The position numbers and the translations under genes were made by a program. Shown in pieces: positions 45,712 through 52,499 of a stretch of 64,000 nucleotides of DNA. The notes beneath the pieces are model-generated. The model was not told the DNA's origin, did no database searches, and was given only the letters and a program-made list of their open reading frames with translations. Source of the stretch: Pleurocapsa minor GSE-CHR-MK 17-07R (GTDB taxonomy: Bacteria > Chloroflexota > Anaerolineae > Aggregatilineales > Phototrophicaceae); assembly GCA_019359125.1 (NCBI GenBank), contig JAHHHY010000013.1, forward strand, positions 124,001 through 188,000. Direction: 5' to 3'. How positions within the stretch are numbered: the stretch's first letter is position 1; each line of letters starts with the position of its first letter.

Positions 45712-46530
45712 ATGATCAGAATCGGCGACTTTGCACGGCTCGGACAGGTATCGGTCGTCACGCTGCGTCACTATGACGACATCGGCTTGCTGAAACCGAG
45801 CAATATCGATCGTGCTTCAGGCTACCGTTACTACTCGGTTGCACAACTGCCGCGACTCAATCGCATTCTGGCACTAAAGGACCTGGGCTTTTCACTCGAG
45901 CAGATCGGGAATGTGCTGAATGACCGTTTATCGGTCGATCAGCTGAAAGGAATGCTCATGCTGAAACATGCCGAGACCGAACATCTGGTGATTGAGGAGC
46001 AGGCACGATTGGCGCGAATAGCCGCTCGTCTCAGACAAATTGAACTGGAGGACAGCATGTCACAGTACGATGTGGTTCTTAAAACTGTTCCGGCGATGAA
46101 TGTGGTATCACGCCGTATCACCATCCCGACCAACGACCAGGTTCCTGAATATCTCAATCCTGCTTTCATGGAAGTCTTTACCTATGTCAAAGAGGCAAAA
46201 TGCACCATCGCCGGTTCCCACTTTGCAATCTGGCATCAGGCGGCTGAAGTGGTCACCGGTGAAGTCGCAGAAGCCATCGTTCCGGTGAACTCTCTGACGA
46301 TCGGCACAGAGCGCATTCAGGTGTACGAACTGCCGGAAACACAGGTCGCGTCTGCGGTGCACCACGGCAACTTCGAGGATTTCACACAGCTTCACACGGC
46401 AATCCTGCAATGGATTGAGGCGAACCACTATCAGGTCAATGGCGCGTACCGTGAGGTCTACATCAGGCATAATCCGGACGATTACAGCGATTCGACGACC
46501 GAGGTTCAGTATCCGGTGAAACCCGCGTAA
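45712..46530 (+). CDS. MerR-family regulator with GyrI-like effector domain (BmrR/BltR type)
   Basis: 272 residues. The N-terminal MerR winged helix has MIRIGDFARLGQVSVVTLRHYDDIGLLKP and the coiled-coil dimerisation helix (about 80-115). The C-terminal GyrI-like domain (about 120-270) contains the substrate-pocket phrases YEVYTYVKEAKC-like FTYVKEAKCTI and the terminal REVYIRHNPDD. Such proteins sense cationic drugs and twist promoters with long spacers. The preceding promoter has exactly that geometry. It is followed by a strong terminator. Confidence 0.93.
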   Translation: MIRIGDFARLGQVSVVTLRHYDDIGLLKPSNIDRASGYRYYSVAQLPRLNRILALKDLGFSLEQIGNVLNDRLSVDQLKGMLMLKHAETEHLVIEEQARLARIAARLRQIELEDSMSQYDVVLKTVPAMNVVSRRITIPTNDQVPEYLNPAFMEVFTYVKEAKCTIAGSHFAIWHQAAEVVTGEVAEAIVPVNSLTIGTERIQVYELPETQVASAVHHGNFEDFTQLHTAILQWIEANHYQVNGAYREVYIRHNPDDYSDSTTEVQYPVKPA

Positions 46531-46588
46531 TACCGATACAAAGAACGCGCTGCCAGAACGCTGAACCATCTTATCGATAACTGACCGC

Positions 46589-46624
46589 AAAGCATCTGAG
46601 GCAGGAAACTCAGATGCTTTTTCT
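46589..46624 (+). terminator. Intrinsic terminator after the MerR gene
   Basis: AAAGCATCTGAG (46589-46600), an eight-base loop, and CTCAGATGCTTT (46609-46620) form a perfect 12-bp stem whose right arm runs into TTTTTC. It marks the right edge of the ordinary chromosome before the mosaic region. Confidence 0.92.
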
Positions 46625-46641
46625 ATTGCACGAGAAAGCTC

Positions 46642-47019
46642 ATGGCCCGCGCAGAGTCGAAAATGATCATGGGCTATCTGCCCATCGAACCCAAACACCA
46701 CGCGGCGATCCTGTCGCTCGGCGCATCCGCCACGCCCGCCGTGCGCCTGCTCGACCCGTTCGCCGGGCAAGGCATGTTCCTGGAAGCCGCCGCCAAAGCC
46801 TGGAACGTCACCCCGTACGCCAACGAACTCGAAGGGGAACGGGCGGCAGCCTGCATCACCCGCTTCGGCGCGACGCAGGCTGTCCGCTGCGACGTGGAAC
46901 GCCTGGTCGCCAGCAACAACGCTTTCGGTGCGGCCTGGCTCAATCCACCGTTCCCAGCCACTGTTTTGTCTCAGGATCCTCAGACCACTGTTCGTACAGC
47001 GCAATGTGGTCACGGCTGA
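46642..47019 (+). pseudogene. Truncated DUF6094-type SAM-dependent DNA methylase gene
   Basis: The frame gives 125 residues. The first 104 match the start of DUF6094 methylases: MARAESKMIMGYLPIEPKHH, the SAM site LLDPFAGQGMFLEAAA near 34, and the catalytic WLNPPF near 98. The sequence then departs into unrelated residues (PATVLSQDPQTT) and stops, so about two thirds of the protein is missing. The break, near 46945-46955, coincides with an inverted GNAT-gene fragment. DUF6094 proteins normally lie in plasmids and integrative elements beside PRTRC genes, and a PRTRC C gene follows here. Confidence 0.8.
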
Positions 47020-47044
47020 ACGTGACGAACTGTAGGTCACCCAT
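46940..47044 (-). pseudogene. Inverted 5' fragment of a GNAT acetyltransferase gene
   Basis: Read on the minus strand from the ATG at 47044, 34 codons encode a typical GNAT start: MGDLQFVTFSRDHIALYEQW followed by SEDPETKQWLGT, then a stop at 46940. The phrase EDPETxxWLG is characteristic of RimJ/RimL-like acetyltransferases. The rest of the gene is absent. The fragment is fused head-on to the truncated DUF6094 gene, which shows a rearrangement. Confidence 0.65.
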
Positions 47045-47093
47045 TCTGGTACCCGTATTTGCTTTTTCACGTCAATTCTAAAGGAGAAATCCC

Positions 47094-47312
47094 ATGACCG
47101 ACCACAACCCCACTCAGCCGACCCGCGTGTTCAAGATCGGCGCGACGCGCATTGTCGAAGACGCCGCCACCATGTCCGCACTCGACAACGACGCGATTCG
47201 TGACCTGCTCAAGACCAGCTATCCCGAAGTGGCCAATGCGACCATCCGCGAACGCGATGAGAACGGCCTGCGCGTGGTCGAATTCCTGCCGCAGCCCGGC
47301 CGAAAAGGGTAG
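47094..47312 (+). CDS. PRTRC system protein C
   Basis: 72 residues. It matches the short PRTRC C protein: PTRVFKIGATRIVEDAATMS, then NDAIRDLLKTSYPEVANATI and a closing strand LRVVEFLPQPGRKG. The family has a ubiquitin-like beta-grasp fold and normally sits in an operon with PRTRC A-F, including a ThiF/E1-like protein. None of the partners is present in this window. AAAGGAG precedes the ATG by seven bases. It is therefore an orphan member of a plasmid-associated system of unknown function. Confidence 0.88.
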   Translation: MTDHNPTQPTRVFKIGATRIVEDAATMSALDNDAIRDLLKTSYPEVANATIRERDENGLRVVEFLPQPGRKG

Positions 47313-47326
47313 TGTAAAGGGTCAAT

Positions 47327-47371
47327 GCAGACGACGCGAATCCTGAAGCACAAATTGTCCACGTCGTCTGC
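47327..47371. repeat. 10-bp inverted repeat between convergent genes
   Basis: GCAGACGACG (47327-47336) pairs with CGTCGTCTGC (47362-47371) across 25 bases. No T-run follows. It may be a weak bidirectional terminator between the PRTRC C and monooxygenase-fold genes. Confidence 0.5.
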
Positions 47372-47380
47372 CGGTTTCGA

Positions 47381-47695
47381 CTATGTGCGCACGCCTGAAC
47401 CGATCAGTTGTGGCTGGACATGGTGCATCGCCATCGTGTCAGGATCGATGAACCCCACAAATGCCTGACCCGTCGCGGCGCTCATCAACTGGTCTGCGGC
47501 GCGTAGCGCAGTCGGCATGTCGGCCCAGTGAACGACGTCAATCCACTGCCCGTCATCCGAAACGCTCAGTTCGCGGTTGATATAGCCTTCATAAGAGGAG
47601 ATCAGGTCAAAAGTGGCCTGCGCAGCCTGCAGAAATTCGGTGGTGTCGCTCCCTGCTTTAAGACGAAACAGTACGATTTCAACGACGGATGACAT
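47381..47695 (-). CDS. Antibiotic-biosynthesis-monooxygenase-fold (dimeric alpha/beta barrel) protein
   Basis: 104 residues forming one ferredoxin-like unit: VVEIVLFRLKAGSDTTEFLQA, a central GYINRELSVSDDGQWIDVVHW, and a C-terminal helix with ALRAADQLM. ABM/Dabb proteins dimerise and degrade haem or oxidise small aromatics, but no haem-ligand residue is obvious here. It lies 61 bases downstream of the broken WYL regulator gene, and such regulators are commonly paired with small enzymes of this fold. Confidence 0.7.
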   Translation of the reverse strand: MSSVVEIVLFRLKAGSDTTEFLQAAQATFDLISSYEGYINRELSVSDDGQWIDVVHWADMPTALRAADQLMSAATGQAFVGFIDPDTMAMHHVQPQLIGSGVRT

Positions 47696-47756
47696 GATGC
47701 TGTCCTTTCAGATATACAAACGAATACTGAAAGGATAGCGGACGCACCTGACACCC

Positions 47757-48659
47757 TTATGTCAGGAGGGAAATGAGTCTTTGTGCCTCTGCACGCAGCC
47801 ACGCGCGCAGCGCTTCCGGCGCGATCACATCGGCGTCTGCGCCGAAACCAAGGATCCAGTTCTGGATTTCGGTCAGCGACTCGACACTATAGACCATCAT
47901 ATCTTCTTCCTCGCGGACGAAAGCGTAGTGCTGGCGTTCGCGCACATGCGGCAGCACATGGGCAGCAAAATGCACACATACCTCCATGCGTTGACTCGCA
48001 GCAGCGATGATGGTGCGAGGGATAAAGGTCTCCTCCCGAAGTTCCATCTTCACTACCCGGCTGAGCCGAAAACTGCGCTGATCCCGGCGCAGGCGGCAGA
48101 AGGCTTCGACATACCACGCGCCCTGCGAAAATGTCAGCTGCATCGGCTCGATGTCCCGGCTGCTTAGGCTGTCCGACTGATAACTTCGGTACGCGATGTG
48201 CAGCACCCGCCGCTGCTGCACCGCCTGCATGACAAGGCGCAGCGCAGGCTCTTCCCAGTCAACAGGCGGGTCGGTCGGGTAATGATTGATAAGCAGCGCG
48301 AACTGCTCCACCTGTTCACGCTGCGCAGGGGTGAGGATGGCGTGCAGTTTATGCAGGCTCGACAGCGTTTCGCGCTGCAGCGACCCGCTGCTGTTCCTGA
48401 CGAATCAGCGTGCTGCCATCGTGATCGCCTTGGCTTCGCCCTCGGTAAAGGCCACTGGCGGCAGCGAGAATGTCTCCAGCAGGTGATAGCCCTCGCCCGC
48501 CTGTGCAGCGACTGGAATACCCATCTCGCTGAGCGCTTTCATATCACGATAGACGGTGCGCTCGGTAATCTCAAAATGAGCGGCGATCTCGCGTGCCGTG
48601 AGACGGCGCTTCACCTGAAGCAGCAGCAGAAGCGCGAAGAGGCGATCAATCCGGTTCAT
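47757..48659 (-). pseudogene. YafY-type HTH/WYL regulator interrupted by an in-frame TGA
   Basis: Read leftward from 48659 the gene encodes an HTH_11 domain (RLFALLLLLQVKRRLTAREI, ERTVYRDMKALSEMGIPV) and then hits TGA at 48405-48407 after AITMAAR. Reading straight on in the same frame gives FVRNSSGSLQRETLSSLHKL and then a complete WYL domain (VLHIAYRSYQ, REETFIPR) to 47757. No frameshift is needed, so a single nonsense codon splits a normal 300-residue protein. It may be a pseudogene, a recoded codon or a sequencing error. Confidence 0.82.
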
Positions 48660-48722
48660 AAAGGTTCCAATGGGAGAGCTTTCACGTCGATTATTGCCCT
48701 AAAGTCCAAATCGAAAGGAGTC

Positions 48723-48908
48723 ATGTTGAATGCCTTGAGTCTCAGGGACATTTTCGAGCAGCTTGAACCGCTCGAACTGAAGGGGATAGGGCTGCTGCGC
48801 GGGCAGCCGCATCTCATCAACTGTGCTTTAATAAGCAACTATACAAGAAGAAGGCCGGGGGTTTATGATGACATCACGCCTTCACCGACCCTTACGCCGT
48901 CATCTTAA
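48723..48908 (+). CDS. Possible small protein, unrecognised
   Basis: A 61-codon frame begins ATG at 48723, only two bases after AAAGGAG, which is closer than ideal; a TTG at 48726 would be better spaced. The peptide starts MLNALSLRDIFEQLEPLELK and has no membrane segment. It diverges from the broken WYL gene. It has no recognised family and may be the remnant of a longer gene. Confidence 0.35.
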   Translation: MLNALSLRDIFEQLEPLELKGIGLLRGQPHLINCALISNYTRRRPGVYDDITPSPTLTPSS

Positions 48909-49342
48909 AGCCTCAACTCTGGGAATGCAGAGAATTGACGTACTAACTGCGGCAAAGACGACGGATCAAAGTCAAAAGCGAAAATCAGCTTTTGAATGCA
49001 CAGCCTCTCTCCAACGTAGGTGTAATGCCCAAGTTGCCCTTCAAGCATGAAGTGCCCTGATCGATCCAGACTTTGAAACGTGAGTTGCAGATCTTCGGGA
49101 CTGGCGCTCGTCAGCGATGCGGTTCCCTGGCGAACCTGCTCAAGGGTGATCAATTCCTGCAAAAAGCGTTTGTAGTCTGTCGGCATGATGTAGATCTCAT
49201 CATGTTGACCGCTTAGATTCTCTGTGCGAACAGCTACCTTCCACAGCATCGCCCCAAATTCAGACGACGGTTCCACCTGAACGCGCAATACCTCTATGTT
49301 GATTTGCCCTGAAACGCTGTGAATCTCAATCATGACATCCAT
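48905..49342 (-). CDS. Hypothetical protein resembling WapI-type immunity proteins
   Basis: About 145 residues. The pattern is beta-strands (IEIHSVSGQINIEVLRVQVE), a middle DEIYIMPTDYKRFLQELITLEQ helix, a strand GHFMLEGQLGHYT, and a final FDFDPSSLPQLVRQFSAF. This resembles small immunity proteins of the WapI family that protect against contact-dependent toxins, but I am not certain. No toxin gene is adjacent. The start could be 49342 or 49333, and neither has a good ribosome-binding site. Base composition is lower in GC than the flanks. Confidence 0.5.
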   Translation of the reverse strand: MDVMIEIHSVSGQINIEVLRVQVEPSSEFGAMLWKVAVRTENLSGQHDEIYIMPTDYKRFLQELITLEQVRQGTASLTSASPEDLQLTFQSLDRSGHFMLEGQLGHYTYVGERLCIQKLIFAFDFDPSSLPQLVRQFSAFPELRL

Positions 49343-49369
49343 CTGAAGACTACTGGAGGAGAACACCGT

Positions 49370-49609
49370 ATGCTGCATTATAAGCTGCAGAACACGCACC
49401 GTTCCAAATTGCCTAAGCCGGGCGCCGTCGGGCACATCGTCGGACTATCCACCGTCAACCCGCGCCGCAAATGCATCGTCAGTCACTATCCCCTGTGCGA
49501 CAGCGCCGACTATCGTTACAGCATTGGCATCCATACGATCTATGTCCGCTTTCTGGATACCCGTGAAATCGCTCGTTTCAGCGGCATCTGGTTCGAGGAG
49601 GCGCCATGA
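49370..49609 (+). CDS. Small unrecognised protein (mobile-region cluster, first gene)
   Basis: 79 residues from the ATG at 49370, which has GGAGGAG nine bases upstream. It is basic at the N-terminus (MLHYKLQNTHRSKL) and contains NPRRKCIVSHYPLC with two Cys. It overlaps the next gene's ATG by four bases, so the genes are coupled. No family is recognised. Its position between PRTRC C and SSB suggests element cargo or plasmid maintenance. Confidence 0.6.
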   Translation: MLHYKLQNTHRSKLPKPGAVGHIVGLSTVNPRRKCIVSHYPLCDSADYRYSIGIHTIYVRFLDTREIARFSGIWFEEAP

Positions 49610-50013
49610 CTATGCTCACCCATCTCGACTGGCGACCGGTCATCCTGCTCAAGATCGTGCGCTCGCCCTTCGGCGGGTGGGGCGGGCTGTCGGTCAAGCG
49701 GGCCTATCTGGCGGTCGCCGACGGTCAGCTGCTGCTGGCCGACTGGACGCTGGAGGCAGCCGAACGCGCGCGTAACCTGGTCTGCCCGACCGGCTGGGCG
49801 CTGCATGAACTGCCCAAAAGTTCGTTTCGCCTGACCGGTCGCGGGCGGACCGTGCTCCCGTCCGGCACCTGGATCGTCTCGTATACCGATGCCGTCTTCA
49901 CGCTGTATCAGGACGCAGGCGCTGCCTTCGCCCGCCTGACCGCCGAAATCGACCGACGCCCAACGAACCCCGCGCTGCTGTCCGCCCTGCAGCACCTCAT
50001 CCAACTGCTCTAG
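49606..50013 (+). CDS. Unrecognised protein (mobile-region cluster, second gene)
   Basis: 135 residues. It begins MTMLTHLDWRPVILLKIVRS and has alternating hydrophobic strands (RAYLAVADGQLLLADW and GTWIVSYTDAVFTLYQ), then a C-terminal helix rich in Leu. No catalytic motif is evident. It is coupled to the previous gene and 20 bases from the next. Confidence 0.6.
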   Translation: MTMLTHLDWRPVILLKIVRSPFGGWGGLSVKRAYLAVADGQLLLADWTLEAAERARNLVCPTGWALHELPKSSFRLTGRGRTVLPSGTWIVSYTDAVFTLYQDAGAAFARLTAEIDRRPTNPALLSALQHLIQLL

Positions 50014-50033
50014 CTTACACAAAGGACAACCTC

Positions 50034-50651
50034 ATGACGCTTGATCCGAATGCCGCTGCCAGCCAGCGGTATCATGACCGCTTTGATGTCAGCCTGTACA
50101 ACCCGATTGGCGAGTTTGTCGCCTCCAACCTGAATGCCAACCGCGACGATGCGCGCGTGGTCGACCTGATGGTCGCGGTGCAGAACGCTGCCCTGGAGCT
50201 GTGCGGGGATGAGCGTCACGCCGGCGCGTGGCACCGACTGGCCGTCTGCTGTGGCCGCAGCTTCCTGAGCACGCACACCATTGATGCGATCTGGCGCTTC
50301 CTGCGCGCCTTCAGCGACAACGACACGCGGCTGGATGACTTCGAGGCGACCGCCAAAGGCATGCTGCTGGCATATCGCGCACTCGACGAGTTGAAGGCGG
50401 CGACCGCCCATGCCAACGGCGTGCATGGCTGGCACGGACGCATGGCCTACGACCTGCTCGCCGCGGTCGAGCTGTTCACGGGCGCTGCGAACGCGCTGCT
50501 GGCTCATGAGGACGAGACTTACATCCGCGAGAAGCTTCAATCGGCGCTGCATCGGGTCACCGGCGCGCTGTACGAGGGCATTCGTCACAGCGACCAGCCC
50601 GCGTTGTTCGACTTCCGGAGCACCTACTTCCCCAGTGTGCGTGACCGCTGA
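50034..50651 (+). CDS. Unrecognised helical protein (mobile-region cluster, third gene)
   Basis: 205 residues, almost entirely predicted helix: YNPIGEFVASNLNANRDDARVVDLM and later blocks with regular Ala/Leu spacing. AAAGGA precedes the ATG. No known domain is seen. Together with the two preceding genes it forms a three-gene operon that could encode element-specific functions; a DNA-binding or regulatory role cannot be shown. Confidence 0.65.
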   Translation: MTLDPNAAASQRYHDRFDVSLYNPIGEFVASNLNANRDDARVVDLMVAVQNAALELCGDERHAGAWHRLAVCCGRSFLSTHTIDAIWRFLRAFSDNDTRLDDFEATAKGMLLAYRALDELKAATAHANGVHGWHGRMAYDLLAAVELFTGAANALLAHEDETYIREKLQSALHRVTGALYEGIRHSDQPALFDFRSTYFPSVRDR

Positions 50652-51170
50652 GGGGATCAATCTCAACGCATACCCTTTGTTCAGTCTCCGGGCGAGCCAC
50701 CATCCTCATGCTGACGGGGGTATCGGGCTGTCACGCTCAGTGTGCCTTGCTCATGCCGATCGTCTCGACCCGCATGGCGTGCTTCCCCCACAAGGGAGCT
50801 TGTCCCGCTCCGTGCAGGCTGCCTGCCGATGACGCGCTGGTCTTCCCCCTGAGCGCAAGCTGTGAGCTGTCTTGACGAATCCCCTGAATGGACTGCGTAC
50901 GCCAGTGATCCTCCGGCGCGGGCTTCACATCCAGCGGGCCAGACAGGTGCCGATTTGATTCTGACCACGCTAAGCAGGCGCAGCAGCAGGTCAACCCCGC
51001 GGGCGGGGTCGCTTTCGGCGTTTTCTCCGGGCTTGTGCCGCTTCGCTCACCGAAAACGCCGAGCGCCTTTCAGGTGACCAGCCGCTTCGACGCGCCTGCT
51101 TTTGAGTGGGTCAGAAATCGGCACCGGGCCGATGGATAGCGAAAGCGCGTCAGCGCGAAGGAGTAACATC
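50652..51170 (+). other. Gene-free stretch of 519 bp with hairpins before ssb
   Basis: No recognised gene lies here. Near its right end, ACCCCG (50994-50999) pairs with CGGGGT (51004-51009). TCGGCGTTTTC (51015-51025) pairs perfectly with GAAAACGCCGA (51052-51062). It could be a structured leader for ssb or part of an element boundary. The motif TGCGTACGCCA near 50893 recurs near 60368. Confidence 0.55.
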
Positions 51171-51560
51171 ATGGGTACGAGCCTCAACATGCAGGTGACG
51201 GGTTTCGTGGGCAGTGATCCGCAGGTGCGTCAGGTGGGTGAGCAGACCGTCGCGTCGTTTTCGGTGGCCGTCAGCCGCAAGAACCGCAGCGGCGACAAGC
51301 ACACGGTGTGGGTGCGCGTGAATGCCTGGAACAAGCTGGCCGAGATCGCCGGGCAGTACGTGCGCAAGGGGTCGCTGGTGCAGGTGACGGCCGAGTGGCT
51401 GCGTCCGTCGGCGTGGATGGACCAGAGCGGCACGCCTCAGCCGAGCCTGGACATCGACGCCAACCGTCTGGTGCTGCTGGACCGCCTCGACAGCGCCGAT
51501 GCATCCGAGGAAGATGCTGCCGCGCCCGCCGAAGCCGAGTTCCGTAACATTCCGTTCTAA
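51171..51560 (+). CDS. ssb: Single-stranded DNA-binding protein
   Basis: 129 residues with one OB fold: MQVTGFVGSDPQVRQVGEQTVASFSVAVS, then a lysine/arginine-rich loop, then VWVRVNAWNKLAEIAGQYVRKGSLVQVTAEW. The C-terminus is acidic and ends FRNIPF, like the DxPF tip that recruits partner proteins, but less acidic. I chose the ATG at 51171, preceded by AAGGAG; upstream in-frame ATGs lack support. It is shorter than chromosomal SSB, in keeping with plasmid or element versions. A GC-rich terminator follows. Confidence 0.9.
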   Translation: MGTSLNMQVTGFVGSDPQVRQVGEQTVASFSVAVSRKNRSGDKHTVWVRVNAWNKLAEIAGQYVRKGSLVQVTAEWLRPSAWMDQSGTPQPSLDIDANRLVLLDRLDSADASEEDAAAPAEAEFRNIPF

Positions 51561-51573
51561 GGCGCAGGTCACG

Positions 51574-51605
51574 GGGCGGTGCAGCGATGCGCCGCCCTGT
51601 TTTTT
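51574..51605 (+). terminator. Intrinsic terminator after ssb
   Basis: GGGCGGTGC (51574-51582) and GCGCCGCCC (51589-51597) form a nine-base stem with one G-T pair and a six-base loop. The run TGTTTTTT follows. Confidence 0.88.
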
Positions 51606-51747
51606 CGCGGTTATGGATTGGGCTTAGGGCATGTAGCCGGCAGCGCGCTTAAGGACTGGTGCGCCGCTTGGTGAAGCACAGGGCACCAGCGCGAGGTCGT
51701 CGCACCACGCGGGATACTGATATTCTGCATGTGCGTAAAATGAGGAG

Positions 51748-51784
51748 AAAGCCCCGGCCGGAGAGGTCGGGGCTTTTTTTGTTT
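51748..51784 (+). terminator. Second intrinsic terminator between ssb and the tRNA
   Basis: AAAGCCCCG (51748-51756) pairs with CGGGGCTTT (51768-51776), followed by a seven-T run. No open reading frame precedes it directly, so it may back up the ssb terminator or end a short RNA. Confidence 0.9.
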
Positions 51785-51871
51785 GAGAGTGGAATCAAAA
51801 TTCAGTTGCAAAAACTTTCGTGAAAATTGCCAATATATAATAAGCATTTTTGCAGTAGAATTGATAGAAAT

Positions 51872-51944
51872 GGGCCCGGGCGGGATTCGAACCCGCGATT
51901 TCACTCTTAGCAGGAGGGCGCCTTATCCACTAGGCTACCGGGCC
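51872..51944 (-). tRNA. Class I tRNA with GCU anticodon (Ser codons) on an Arg-like body
   Basis: Read on the minus strand the RNA folds perfectly in acceptor (GGCCCGG/CCGGGCC), D-arm (GCCT/AGGC), and T-arm (GCGGG/CCCGC with TTCGAAT loop). The anticodon stem CCCTC/GAGTG has one C-U mismatch. The loop is CTGCTAA, so the anticodon is GCU, which reads AGC/AGU serine codons. But the variable loop is five bases, not the long arm of serine tRNAs. A20, C35 and U36, the main arginyl-tRNA-synthetase identity bases, are present. The discriminator base is C and no CCA is encoded. It may be functional, mis-specifying, or a decayed tRNA-Arg(CCU) with a C34 to G change. Confidence 0.75.
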
Positions 51945-51955
51945 TTTTTCTTCAG

Positions 51956-51990
51956 CGAGGAAGATGTATCAGCATCTTCCTCGTTTTTTA
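51956..51990 (+). terminator. Intrinsic terminator oriented rightward beside the tRNA
   Basis: CGAGGAAGATG (51956-51966), loop TATCAG, and CATCTTCCTCG (51973-51983) form a perfect 11-bp stem followed by TTTTTTA. It faces away from the tRNA's direction of transcription. Confidence 0.88.
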
Positions 51991-52499
51991 TATTACCAGA
52001 AGTGTGTGCATCTGTCATGACGGGCATCTTGGGTGTGATTCCGAAGAGCAAATTCTCCTCATGACGATGTTTTTCCACGGTATCGCATGTTACCCACATG
52101 CCCCAGATGATTGCGCAAATGTTCGGTTTTTTCTGTTCTAATCTCATGGTTTTGGCATCAATTGCTGAATTGCAGCCAGTCCATAGCGATAGAAGGTCTT
52201 GTCACCAAAGCGCGTCACGTCTTCCTGCACATAACGATCAAGAAGTATTCTGTGGTTTCCTCTACGACCGGTGGTTTCGAATCGCAGGATTGAGTTTCGG
52301 CTCCTTTTCGGTTTTGGAATGTTATGAATGGCGAGGTCGCCCTTAGGCACGAAATAGCCAGAAGACGCTACAGCAGGATTCTCAGGATAAAGGTGCCTCA
52401 CCTGTCAGTGTGAATGCGCAAAAAACTTCTTCACATTTGTGGCGCTAAAAGCTGGGTAATATAGCGATCAAGGTATTCATCACAAGAAAGAGCGTCACC
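51991..52499. other. Gene-poor, AT-rich stretch of 509 bp
   Basis: No recognised gene is seen. A minus-strand frame (52144-52401, GTG start, 85 codons) contains PKPKRSRNSILRFETTGRRG and could be a small basic protein, but it has no known family and no convincing ribosome-binding site. Confidence 0.5.

Noticed and set aside
46108-47070. A 320-codon minus-strand frame over the MerR gene and methylase fragment
   Set aside because: No domain is recognisable, and it is antisense to a gene with clear MerR and GyrI domains plus promoter and terminator.
49540-50666. Minus-strand frames over the three-gene cluster
   Set aside because: The plus-strand frames have overlapping ATGA starts and ribosome-binding sites; the minus frames are compositionally biased shadows.
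51783-52064. A 93-codon plus-strand frame containing GPGGIRTRDF
   Set aside because: It runs antisense through the tRNA. That peptide is a well-known artefact of translating tRNA genes on the opposite strand.
52144-52401. An 85-codon minus-strand frame with a basic segment
   Set aside because: It has a GTG start and no known family, so it is mentioned only in the gap entry.
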